NCBI RefSeq assembly: GCF_022867885.1
Contig: NZ_JALIFP010000043.1
Span: 1-32,577, forward strand
From: Lederbergia sp. NSJ-179
GTDB lineage: Bacteria > Bacillota > Bacilli > Bacillales > Bacillaceae_C
DNA length: 32,577 nt
Direction of reading: 5' to 3'
The first letter of the stretch is position 1. The number at the start of each line of letters is the position of its first letter. The notes under the pieces were generated by a model. The model was not told the origin of the DNA and searched no databases. It was given only the letters and a program-made list of their open reading frames with translations. Positions 8,760 to 15,714 of the stretch are shown one piece after another. The position numbers and the translations under genes are program-made.

Positions 8760-9011
8760 TCAAAGTGTTTTGATTGATGAGCCGTAAAAATCTTGTATCA
8801 TTATCAAGAATAGGACCAGAAATAAATAAAATCCTTGAAGAGGATGTTCAAAAAGTCCGGTAAAAATGACACTTCGAATTTCTTCGTTTGGCTTGCTTTT
8901 CCGCTGCTCAATTGCTCCATGTTCCTTGTTGAAAAATTCTTTTATTTCTTTGATCGATAAACCAATCTTTTTTGCCTGGACGAAAAGCTCCACCCATTCC
9001 GGATCCAACAT
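8760..9011 (-). CDS. SinI-family anti-repressor with a repeat-derived tail
   Basis: The first 30 residues, with DPEWVELFVQAKKIGLSIKE then IKEFF, are a SinI domain, the short helical hairpin that binds and titrates the biofilm repressor SinR. SinI proteins are usually 40-57 residues. Here the frame continues to 83 residues. About residues 31-57 are encoded by the truncated dispersed repeat at 8841-8920 read backwards, and the last 26 or so are a hydrophobic tail (FYLFLVLFLIMI) from the sequence beyond. So an insertion seems to have replaced the natural end of the gene. An in-frame TGA directly precedes ATG 9011, fixing the start, and no strong ribosome site is seen, so expression may depend on coupling to the ORF before it. 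No sinR is in the window. Confidence 0.72.
   Translation of the reverse strand: MLDPEWVELFVQAKKIGLSIKEIKEFFNKEHGAIEQRKSKPNEEIRSVIFTGLFEHPLQGFYLFLVLFLIMIQDFYGSSIKTL
8841..8920 (+). repeat. Truncated copy of the dispersed element
   Basis: The sequence from GAGGATGTTCAAAAAGTCCG to GCTGCTCAATTGCTCC matches the left half of the element at 11554-11719 with few differences. The right half and the second inverted end are missing. It forms the middle of the SinI-like reading frame on the opposite strand. Confidence 0.85.
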
Positions 9012-9164
9012 TCAATCACAGTTTTTGTGTTCTTTCACCTGTAATAAAAATAAGGATCCCATCTGAATTTTGAGGTACCGCCGTGCTAATTCAAGTCCAT
9101 TTTGATCTGGAAGATGAATATCTATTCTACTTAGGGGGCGTTTTTGAGAAAAATTGACCATCAT
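9012..9164 (-). CDS. Small ORF of 50 residues between methyltransferase and SinI-like gene
   Basis: The ATG at 9164 overlaps the methyltransferase stop by four bases (ATGA), and the TGA stop touches the ATG of the SinI-like gene, so the three frames are joined end to end as in a translationally coupled operon. The peptide begins MMVNFSQKRPL, contains IDIHLPDQNGLELARRY and ends VKEHKNCD. The middle segment resembles the phospho-acceptor region of a response-regulator receiver, which may be chance or a remnant. It is in the same frame as the SinI-like ORF, separated only by that TGA. I do not recognise a family. Reality is supported by position rather than homology. Confidence 0.4.
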   Translation of the reverse strand: MMVNFSQKRPLSRIDIHLPDQNGLELARRYLKIQMGSLFLLQVKEHKNCD

Positions 9165-11245
9165 TCTGACTTCTCAATCACAATGAAACAAGTACTATCA
9201 GGGCAACGAACTGGCTGCTCGTCCTCATCTGTTAATATAATCTTTTCTAATAAATGTTCTTCATATCCTTCCTGCAAATAATGCTCAAAGACGGTTATTA
9301 TAGCCTTATCCCCCAATGATTGGTGGATACATTCTTTATATTCACTTGGGGTAAAATAACCAAATTGTTCCTGAACCTCATGAGGATACGCTTCTTCTCC
9401 CCATGTAAAAGTATACAGAAATTCCATACAATCATTTACTGGTAAGGAAACGGTTTGTTCATCTACCCACTTATAGTGGAGCGTTCGACCTTTGAAATCA
9501 TGTACGTATCGTTTGAAAAATTCCACATCTGCCTTCTGTTTAAAATGGATACGGAGAATGGCTTCCTTTGGTTCCGTCATAATTCCATCGCGAATAATGA
9601 TTCTCCCAGTGGGTCTCAAAGCTTGAAAAGCACTTTGTAGAGCTTGAATAATCACTTTTGGATTGAATTTTTCTCCTTCATAAGGAATATAGGAAAACAT
9701 TTCATGAAGAATAGACGAAAAAATAATTGTATCTACTTTGTTTTTTCCAATGTATGGTTGCAAATCAAGGGCATCCCCGTGAATAATTTCCCAATTTCTC
9801 CTTTCGCGTTGTTTCTTCCTTTCCAATTCTGCAACAACATTTTCAGCAATATCGATGCCCATAATCTTGGCGTTTCGGTACCGTTCAGATAGTAAATCTA
9901 AAAGAAACCCTCCGCCAGGTCCGATATCAAGCATTGTGTCCCCAACCGCATAATCAACAATTTTTCTTTTAAAATCCTGGGAATGATTCATATCTGCCAG
10001 ATAGGTTTGTTCATTTTGCAGACGATCATAAGCATCCTTGCGGAACCCAAAGAAGTCATAGAGCAAAATAATCGCCCGCTCATATAAAGGATGCTTTTCA
10101 GCTTCTTGGCAAAACTCTATGAGCTTTTCACCTGCTTTAGAGAAACGAAAGGAGACGCCAATAAGCTGTTGCGTGCGATCATATGAGCGCAGATCCAGGG
10201 AAACATGCTGATTTTCGGATACTTCATGCTGTAAAAGATCTTCCATGGATAATTCACTTAAATAGGCTTCAATAATCCGCTTTTTATAAAGGTTCACAGA
10301 CTTTTTGCCTTTGTAATCATAATGAAGCTCCCGCATGAATGGTTCAAATGTAAGATGTGTGACCGTTAAGGAGGGAGAGGTGCGGATCAGTAAAAGGAAG
10401 ATTTTTATGCATTCCTCCAAGGTAAAATCAGATAAAGCGGATTCCACATACCATAAATCAATTTTATGGAAAAAAAGGGATAAACACTCTTCTATTTCCT
10501 GATTGGAAAAGAGGTGCTGAATTTCTTGTTGAAAATTTTCACCCTGATGGATGGAACGATTACGCAGACGTTTTAACCGTTCTCTAAATGGGAGCTCATG
10601 TCCAACTTCCCCGTCCACTAACCAAAGAACGACCTGATGTACTTCTTCCCTTAGTTGGGCCCATAAAGTTGGAGAAACTGCTTCGATAATGCATTGATTT
10701 AAGGCCATTAATAAGGTTTTCATCGTTGGGGTGGCAATCGCATGTAAACGAATAAAGTGAGAAAGAGATTGCATTTGTTGAAAACGAACCTCCCCACGAA
10801 TATATTGTCCAACTAAACCATGGGTTTGAATCAATCTATAGATCAATTCCTCTTCCAATAAATTTCTTTCCGGAAAAGGTTGTTTCTTTTGTTCAGCAGC
10901 ATAAATTTGAGCGGAGGCGATATTATGGATGGCTAAAGGGTACCCCTTGTCCTTCCATTCTTTGCGGACTCGAACGGAACCGCATTTTGCCACTTCACAC
11001 CATTTTAGGACCTCTTCAAGGATTTGCTTATGTTTAGAAGATAGGTCCAATCCATTCAATATTTGTAAAGTGCGTTCTGTATATTGCAAAACAGGATGAT
11101 CGCCAATTTCCGCTAACGACTCTACCTGTTCTAAATTCACATTTTTCTGCTCAGTTTGATAAAGAAAGGCAAGCCAATTTTGACCGTGAAGAACACTCTC
11201 ATCACCATATTTCAATTGTTGGATCGATTGCAATGATTTCAGCAT
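9161..11245 (-). CDS. Large two-part SAM-dependent methyltransferase
   Basis: A class I methyltransferase fold occupies about the last third of a 694-residue protein. Motif I is MLDIGPGGGF (about 438-447), then MGIDIAENVV with the ribose-binding acid, IIHGDALDL, and the motif IV-like TIIFSSILHEMF; a post-methylation helix is followed by GRIIIRDG. The first 420 or so residues form a helical region I cannot assign, with AIHNIASAQIYAAE and HGLVGQYIRGE as the most distinctive stretches. It may bind the substrate. I start at ATG 11245, which has AAAGGA ten bases upstream; the frame also opens at ATG 11278, which lacks a ribosome site. The stop overlaps the next small ORF by four bases, so it probably leads an operon with the SinI-like gene. 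Substrate unknown. Confidence 0.8.
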   Translation of the reverse strand: MLKSLQSIQQLKYGDESVLHGQNWLAFLYQTEQKNVNLEQVESLAEIGDHPVLQYTERTLQILNGLDLSSKHKQILEEVLKWCEVAKCGSVRVRKEWKDKGYPLAIHNIASAQIYAAEQKKQPFPERNLLEEELIYRLIQTHGLVGQYIRGEVRFQQMQSLSHFIRLHAIATPTMKTLLMALNQCIIEAVSPTLWAQLREEVHQVVLWLVDGEVGHELPFRERLKRLRNRSIHQGENFQQEIQHLFSNQEIEECLSLFFHKIDLWYVESALSDFTLEECIKIFLLLIRTSPSLTVTHLTFEPFMRELHYDYKGKKSVNLYKKRIIEAYLSELSMEDLLQHEVSENQHVSLDLRSYDRTQQLIGVSFRFSKAGEKLIEFCQEAEKHPLYERAIILLYDFFGFRKDAYDRLQNEQTYLADMNHSQDFKRKIVDYAVGDTMLDIGPGGGFLLDLLSERYRNAKIMGIDIAENVVAELERKKQRERRNWEIIHGDALDLQPYIGKNKVDTIIFSSILHEMFSYIPYEGEKFNPKVIIQALQSAFQALRPTGRIIIRDGIMTEPKEAILRIHFKQKADVEFFKRYVHDFKGRTLHYKWVDEQTVSLPVNDCMEFLYTFTWGEEAYPHEVQEQFGYFTPSEYKECIHQSLGDKAIITVFEHYLQEGYEEHLLEKIILTDEDEQPVRCPDSTCFIVIEKSE

Positions 11246-11470
11246 AGAACCCGCATCCTTTCTTAAACAATATTTCATTTACTGTACCAAACTATAAGGT
11301 AATTGAAAAATAGGGAAGATGTCCTATATGATGAAATAAGTGGGGAAGGGGCGTATAATCAATAAAGATGGAGTTAAATCTGGCAGTGCTAAAGCGATTT
11401 GATAATAAGGGCTCTTTTATCATGAAGTTCTCCTTCTATTTTTACCAAAAAAAGTACATGGATAGAGGAT
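11246..11470. other. Divergent intergenic region before the folE promoter
   Basis: The region between the divergent methyltransferase and folE genes. No small gene or strong hairpin is recognised up to 11470. Confidence 0.4.
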
Positions 11471-11500
11471 TGACTTTTCAGGCATATGTAAACTATGCTA
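11471..11500 (+). promoter_or_regulatory. Sigma-A type promoter candidate for folE
   Basis: TTGACT and TATGCT are 18 bases apart in the unique sequence left of the dispersed element. If used, the transcript has a leader of about 245 bases that includes the whole element. Confidence 0.45.
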
Positions 11501-11553
11501 GAATATGTACGTGAAATAAATGTTAGATAATATTTATTATAAAGTATTAGCCG

Positions 11554-11719
11554 TATAAGAGGATGTTCAAAAAGTCCGGTAAAAATGACACTGCGAATTT
11601 CTTCGTTGGCTTGTTTCTTCGCTGCTCATGTATTTAAAAGCATACATTCCGCTGCTCGAAACTGCGCCGCCTTGAACTTCTTGGTCCTTTTTATCCTCCT
11701 TTTTGAACACGCACTATAA
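11554..11719 (+). mobile_element. MITE-like dispersed element, complete copy
   Basis: About 166 bp bounded by imperfect inverted ends: TATAAGAGGATGTTCAAAAAG on the left and, read backwards, TTATAGTGCGTGTTCAAAAAG on the right. TATAAG occurs at both borders and may be target duplication or part of the ends. Inside, CGCTGCTC occurs twice around an ATGTAT/ATACAT hairpin. There is no coding capacity. Partial copies lie at 8841-8920 and 14559-14592. I recall similar sequence widely scattered in Bacillaceae genomes; a transposase was not identified. Confidence 0.7.
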
Positions 11720-11751
11720 GGGCTTTTTTTATAGAAAAGAGGTAAAAGAGT

Positions 11752-12390
11752 ATGTCCACAACTGATAAAGGAAGAATCATCGTTCAACAATTATTGGATC
11801 GCTTCGGAAATGATCCTGACATTGAGAAAAAAATGCGGCAATCTGAGAATTATATAGAAGCTGTTCGAGATTTAATTGAAATTTGTGGGGATGACCCGAA
11901 CAGAGAGGGATTAGAGGAAACACCATACCGTGTATTAAAAGCCTTTCTTGAATATACAGAAGGATATCATGAAAATCCGAAACATCATTTGGAAAAGGTG
12001 TTTGACGTTCAACATGAAGGCTTAATTATGGTAAAGGATATTGAGTTTCATTCGATGTGCGAACATCATTTTGCTCCGTTTTTTGGAGTAGCGCATATTG
12101 CTTATATTCCTAGTGAAAAAATAACCGGATTATCAAAAATAGCTCGTATGGTGGACGGATATGCCAAGCGTTTTCAAGTACAGGAAAGATTATCCAACCA
12201 AATTGTCGATGCAATGGATGAAGTGCTTCATCCTCAAGGTGTCATGGTTGTCATGGAAGCGAAGCATATGTGTATGTGTGGAAGAGGCGTTAAAAAGGGA
12301 GATGCGATGACTATGACCACCGCAACAAGAGGGGTTTTTGCGAAGAATCCGGATAAGCGCATGGAATTCTTATCACTGCTTGGTAAATAG
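11752..12390 (+). CDS. folE: GTP cyclohydrolase I, type IA
   Basis: Zinc enzyme that converts GTP to 7,8-dihydroneopterin triphosphate and formate, the first step of folate (and any tetrahydropterin) synthesis; it works in the cytoplasm as a homodecamer. Visible: [15 protein letters not shown] (about 47-61), the zinc ligands Cys103 and His106 in [12 protein letters not shown] and Cys174 in HMCMCGRG, and [22 protein letters not shown] at 123-144. The spacing from Cys103 to Cys174 equals that of the E. coli zinc cysteines (110 and 181). At 212 residues it is full length. The ribosome site is AGAGGT, eight bases before the ATG. The leader contains the dispersed element. An SDR gene follows after 46 bp. 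I cannot tell whether this is the only folE of the organism. Confidence 0.96.
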   Translation: MSTTDKGRIIVQQLLDRFGNDPDIEKKMRQSENYIEAVRDLIEICGDDPNREGLEETPYRVLKAFLEYTEGYHENPKHHLEKVFDVQHEGLIMVKDIEFHSMCEHHFAPFFGVAHIAYIPSEKITGLSKIARMVDGYAKRFQVQERLSNQIVDAMDEVLHPQGVMVVMEAKHMCMCGRGVKKGDAMTMTTATRGVFAKNPDKRMEFLSLLGK

Positions 12391-12436
12391 CAACCATATA
12401 GATTCGGTAAAAATTAATGGGGTTGGGGTGAATTCA

Positions 12437-13198
12437 TTGAGACATGCCGTCATAACAGCTGGTTCCAAGGGGATTGGCAGAAAAGTAACGGAGCGATTTC
12501 TTGATAGAGGCTGCTCCGTAACGGTGAATTACCGAAGTGATATTGCGAGGGTCGAACAATTACAGGAAGAGTGGAAGGCCTATGAAGATCGAGTTTTGTT
12601 TGTTCAGGGAGATATCACAAAAAAGAATGATATCGTCCGAATCGTAGAACAAACGATGAATCAGTTTGGCCGCATCGACTATCTCATTCACAATGCGGGC
12701 CCATATATATTCGAACGAAAAAAACTGGTCGATTATGAAGATCAGGAATGGTATGAAATGATTGAAGGAAACTTAAGTTCGGTCTTTCACTTTTCCAAAC
12801 TCGTGATTCCGATCATGAGGGAACAAAGGTTTGGTAGAATGGTGATGTATGGCTTCCAGGATGCGGAACAAAGTCCTGGTTGGATTTATCGGTCCGCTTA
12901 TAGTGCGGCAAAAGTAGGGCTTGTTTCCTTAACCAAGTCGATTGCACTTGAGGAAGCCGAGTATGGGATCACAGCCAATATGATTTGCCCTGGGGACATA
13001 ACAGGGGATATGAAAGAATCCGATATCGAAAAGGCAAGACGGATAAAAGATCAGGACACACCAATCGGACGTTCAGGTACAGGGGAAGATATTGCGAGAT
13101 TCATTGAATTTATTTGTGAGGAGGATTCCGATATGATCACAGGGAGTGTGTTATCTGCTACAGGCGCAGTTGAGGTGATTCATCGTCATCGAAATTAG
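12437..13198 (+). CDS. SDR family oxidoreductase, possible pterin reductase
   Basis: A classical short-chain dehydrogenase/reductase of 253 residues. The N-terminal dinucleotide-binding loop is ITAGSKGIG (TGxxxGxG with A for the first G), HNAG replaces NNAG, and the active-site pair is YSAAK after a region with MYGFQDAEQ, so the catalytic serine is not obvious at the usual place. The frame opens at 12338 inside folE, but homology begins near the TTG at 12437, which has GGGGTG six bases upstream; GTG 12428 is an alternative. It follows folE by 46 bp and is likely co-transcribed, so reduction of a pterin or dihydrofolate (as by E. coli FolM, also an SDR) is a reasonable inference. A FabG-like or unrelated role cannot be excluded. 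Confidence 0.82.
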   Translation: MRHAVITAGSKGIGRKVTERFLDRGCSVTVNYRSDIARVEQLQEEWKAYEDRVLFVQGDITKKNDIVRIVEQTMNQFGRIDYLIHNAGPYIFERKKLVDYEDQEWYEMIEGNLSSVFHFSKLVIPIMREQRFGRMVMYGFQDAEQSPGWIYRSAYSAAKVGLVSLTKSIALEEAEYGITANMICPGDITGDMKESDIEKARRIKDQDTPIGRSGTGEDIARFIEFICEEDSDMITGSVLSATGAVEVIHRHRN

Positions 13199-13200
13199 GG

Positions 13201-13490
13201 GGTTCTGCTAACCGTTCCCACAAAGGGGGAACCTTCATGGAGCGGTCAAGATTAAAGGCTAATTGTGCCCGAAAAGGGAGGAACCCTCATAGAGTTTAAC
13301 GATTAAGAGCTGATCGTACCCAAAAAACAGAGGAACCCTCATAGAACGGTAACGATTAAAGGTTAGTCGTGCCCGGAAAGGGAAGGAACCCACATGTAGC
13401 GGTACCGAGTAAGGGGCCATAAAACTCGAAATGGAGTCAAAATCCCTAGAACGGTCACATAGCGGCTTCCGTAAAGCCCGAAATCATGAG
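13201..13490. repeat. Degenerate 52-bp repeats, third locus
   Basis: GTTCCC (13214), GTGCCCGAAAAGGG (13265), GTACCC (13316), GTGCCCGGAAAGGG (13369) and a weaker GGGGCC (13414) are spaced 51, 51, 53 and about 45 bp. Each of the first four is followed by GGAACCC-type sequence and most by GGTAACG-type sequence. Aligned with a left-edge unit, both are 52 long and agree at GTGCCCGAAAAGGGAG and GGTAACG. It lies between the convergent SDR and vanY-like genes. The rest up to 13605 contains short hairpins (for example 13555-13571, CGGCT/AGCCG) but no gene. Confidence 0.75.
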
Positions 13491-13605
13491 GAATTCCCCA
13501 AACCGGTCATAAATAGAGATCTTCAAGATGTCCGCAAGCAGAAAATAGACACAACGGCTAGAATGGAGCCGCTACCTGATATCGTTGCTCTCCGCAAAGA
13601 GTAGG

Positions 13606-14457
13606 CTAGTCTGGATAAACTGTCACAATCACTCCATCCATGTTGTTGCCTGAGAGGCTATACTTTTGGTGAATCGGAACCTGAATGGTGCTGTTTTCAG
13701 AAACAGGAAAATAGGAAATTTGATACTTTTTCCCCTTATATTGAACGGACAGATTTTTCTCCGATTTTAAGTAGTCTAGGTACTCTTCCATTACAAAGTT
13801 TTTCTCATACATAACGGCACTATGAGGCAATCCAACATAGCGAATATGCCAAGGTTCGTATTGAATTCCTGTTACTGCCGTTTTATCCTTAGGATAGCGC
13901 AAAATAAATCCGTATTTCCATGCATTTTTTTCTAACCACTTCCCTTCAGAGGCATTTTCCATTTTCCCTTGTGTGGATCCGACATCAAGCGCTAAGCCTA
14001 AATTATGCTCACTATAACCGGCAGGTAGGGCATAATCAGCCCCCATTTCTTTATATAGAGTCTCCTGTTCTTCGAAACCCCGGTAACCACTATTAATCAT
14101 AAAATGTTGAACACCTTCTTTTTTAGCGGCATCCACCATTCTGGAAAACTTCCCCGTTACGGACTCTGACAATTGAATCGAATCATCCAGAAGGCCAAAC
14201 CCCATCACTAAATGATTGTTTTTAGATAAATGGGCAATGTCGGAGTTTGTTTGTTCCTGATAGACGGGATACTCACTGTTTACTAACACCAAATTGCCTT
14301 GGTAGATTTGTTCATGTGGAATGTCCATTTCTTCAAACTGGTACCCGGTTTGAGGTAAGCTTTGGATATCTACTTTCTTTTGTATAAGAGGTAGGATCTT
14401 TGGAATTGCAAAACCTAACCCTATAACTAAACATAAAAAAATGCCCCATTTCTTCAT
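13606..14457 (-). CDS. vanY: VanY-like D,D-carboxypeptidase (peptidase M15B)
   Basis: Zinc D-alanyl-D-alanine carboxypeptidase that trims the last D-Ala from peptidoglycan stem peptides. The N-terminus (MKKWGIF then a hydrophobic span to about residue 25) predicts a membrane anchor or signal. The M15 signature SEHNLGLALDVG supplies His151 and Asp158, and EPWHIRYV supplies Glu201 and His204; NSGYRGFEEQ is also typical. The domain is complete (283 residues). An AGGAGG site lies nine bases before ATG. It follows vanS after 144 bp and has its own candidate promoter with OmpR-type direct repeats. The grouping resembles enterococcal vanB-type R-S-Y clusters, but no vanH, ligase or vanX is present here. 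The symbol is by similarity; resistance is not implied. Confidence 0.88.
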   Translation of the reverse strand: MKKWGIFLCLVIGLGFAIPKILPLIQKKVDIQSLPQTGYQFEEMDIPHEQIYQGNLVLVNSEYPVYQEQTNSDIAHLSKNNHLVMGFGLLDDSIQLSESVTGKFSRMVDAAKKEGVQHFMINSGYRGFEEQETLYKEMGADYALPAGYSEHNLGLALDVGSTQGKMENASEGKWLEKNAWKYGFILRYPKDKTAVTGIQYEPWHIRYVGLPHSAVMYEKNFVMEEYLDYLKSEKNLSVQYKGKKYQISYFPVSENSTIQVPIHQKYSLSGNNMDGVIVTVYPD

Positions 14458-14493
14458 CTTTCATTTCCTCCTAAATCATCCTTCTAATATAAG

Positions 14494-14546
14494 TATAGGA
14501 AAAAAAACTTAAATAAAGAGTGGGGTAAATCTTAAATTTTTCTTAA
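14494..14546 (-). promoter_or_regulatory. vanY promoter with VanR-type direct repeats
   Basis: On the minus strand TTAAGA occurs twice with an 11-base period, and a third TTTAAG lies about 23 bases downstream. Ten bases after that is TATACT, a good -10 element, 37 bp before the vanY start codon. Direct repeats one helical turn apart overlapping the -35 position are the usual target of OmpR/PhoB-family regulators such as the neighbouring vanR product. Confidence 0.55.
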
Positions 14547-14558
14547 TGTGCTTGTTGA

Positions 14559-14592
14559 GTGTCATTTTTTACTAGACTTTTTGAACACCCTC
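14559..14592 (-). repeat. Short remnant of the dispersed element
   Basis: Read on the minus strand, GAGGGTGTTCAAAAAGTCTAG followed by TAAAAAATGACAC matches the left end of the 11554 element with a few changes. It lies between the vanS stop and the vanY promoter. Confidence 0.7.
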
Positions 14593-14601
14593 TTAAAAAG
14601 C

Positions 14602-15714
14602 TTAAGCGTGGCCATTGAGCCTTTCCTCCTGTGGCAGTCGCACCTCAAATTGTGTACGAATGACCGAGCTTTCCACAGTGATCGTGCCCCCATGTTGCTC
14701 AATAATATTTTTAGCGATGAACAAGCCAAGCCCAGTGCCCCCATCTTGGAAGGTACGGGCTTGATCACCACTATAAAACATCTCAAAGAGATGGGGTATT
14801 TCTTCAGGGGGAATCTGGTTTCCATAATTGATTACTTGTACCACAACATCCTCGGCATCCACAAAACCGTGAATATCAACATATTGGCCATCTGTTCCAT
14901 AACGGATGGCATTGATCAATAAATTCTCAAATACACGAGCTAAAAGATCTCCGTCTCCGAGAATAGTCAAGGGGGATTTGAAGTTTACTCTGGCGATCAG
15001 ATGATTTTTTTCAAAAAGAGGATATAATTCTTCCTTCAATTGACTAAGGAGCTCGTCTATATCCAATCTCGTCTTTTCAAGCGTAAGCCTTCCGTAATTC
15101 ATTCTTGTGATTTCAAAAAGCTCATCAATCAGCTTTTCCAAACGTTGGGATTTGGTAAACGCAATCGTTGTATAATGTCTTACCTGAGCTTTCGTTAGAT
15201 GCTCATCTTGAAGAATCAAATCTAAATAGCCTAACACCGATGTAAGGGGTGTGCGAAGATCATGGGCTAAATTAATCACTAATTGATCTTTACTACTTTC
15301 GGCAAAATCGCCTCGCTCCACAGCTTCCTGAAGTTTTGCACCAGCTTGATTAATATCCTCCGCAATCTCTTTAAACTCATCATTGGTTGAGATCACAACG
15401 TCACTAGTGAAATCTCCATTTGCTAATTTGTGAATGCCTTTCGAAATTTCCCTAAAGTAAGTAGAATAGGGCTTTGTCAGCAAAAAGAAAAACAAAATGG
15501 AGAGTGGGATAAAGATACATAAAAAAGCATTCACATCACCTATGGTGGAAACAACTTTTCGAAGTTGAGCCAAAGGATCACCGAACAAAACCATTGTATG
15601 ATAATAAAATTGTAGTCCCTTATAAATGATATAGGTAATCAGACCTGATAGGAGCATACTTAAGCCAAATAATAGGAGCATTTTTGCACGAAAACTGCGG
15701 ATCATTTTAGCCAT
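14602..15714 (-). CDS. vanS: VanS-like sensor histidine kinase
   Basis: Membrane sensor kinase, 370 residues from ATG 15714. Two transmembrane spans (about 12-32 and 57-80) enclose a short 25-residue outside loop; then come HAMP (about 80-130) and HisKA with LAHDLRTPLTSVLGYLDL, where His151 is the phospho-acceptor. The ATPase domain has NLLINAIRYG (N box), a G1-like segment and GGTGLGLFIAKN (G2). The LAHDLRTPLTSV context and the partner are those of VanS kinases. The frame extends to TTG 15777 inside vanR without a ribosome site, so I prefer ATG 15714, which overlaps the vanR stop by eight bases (translational coupling). The signal is unknown; a wall-active agent or cell-wall stress is a guess from the vanY link. 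Confidence 0.87.
   Translation of the reverse strand: MAKMIRSFRAKMLLLFGLSMLLSGLITYIIYKGLQFYYHTMVLFGDPLAQLRKVVSTIGDVNAFLCIFIPLSILFFFLLTKPYSTYFREISKGIHKLANGDFTSDVVISTNDEFKEIAEDINQAGAKLQEAVERGDFAESSKDQLVINLAHDLRTPLTSVLGYLDLILQDEHLTKAQVRHYTTIAFTKSQRLEKLIDELFEITRMNYGRLTLEKTRLDIDELLSQLKEELYPLFEKNHLIARVNFKSPLTILGDGDLLARVFENLLINAIRYGTDGQYVDIHGFVDAEDVVVQVINYGNQIPPEEIPHLFEMFYSGDQARTFQDGGTGLGLFIAKNIIEQHGGTITVESSVIRTQFEVRLPQEERLNGHA

Noticed and set aside
14548-14922. Plus-strand ORF of 124 codons
   Set aside because: It is antisense to vanS, whose domains are complete.
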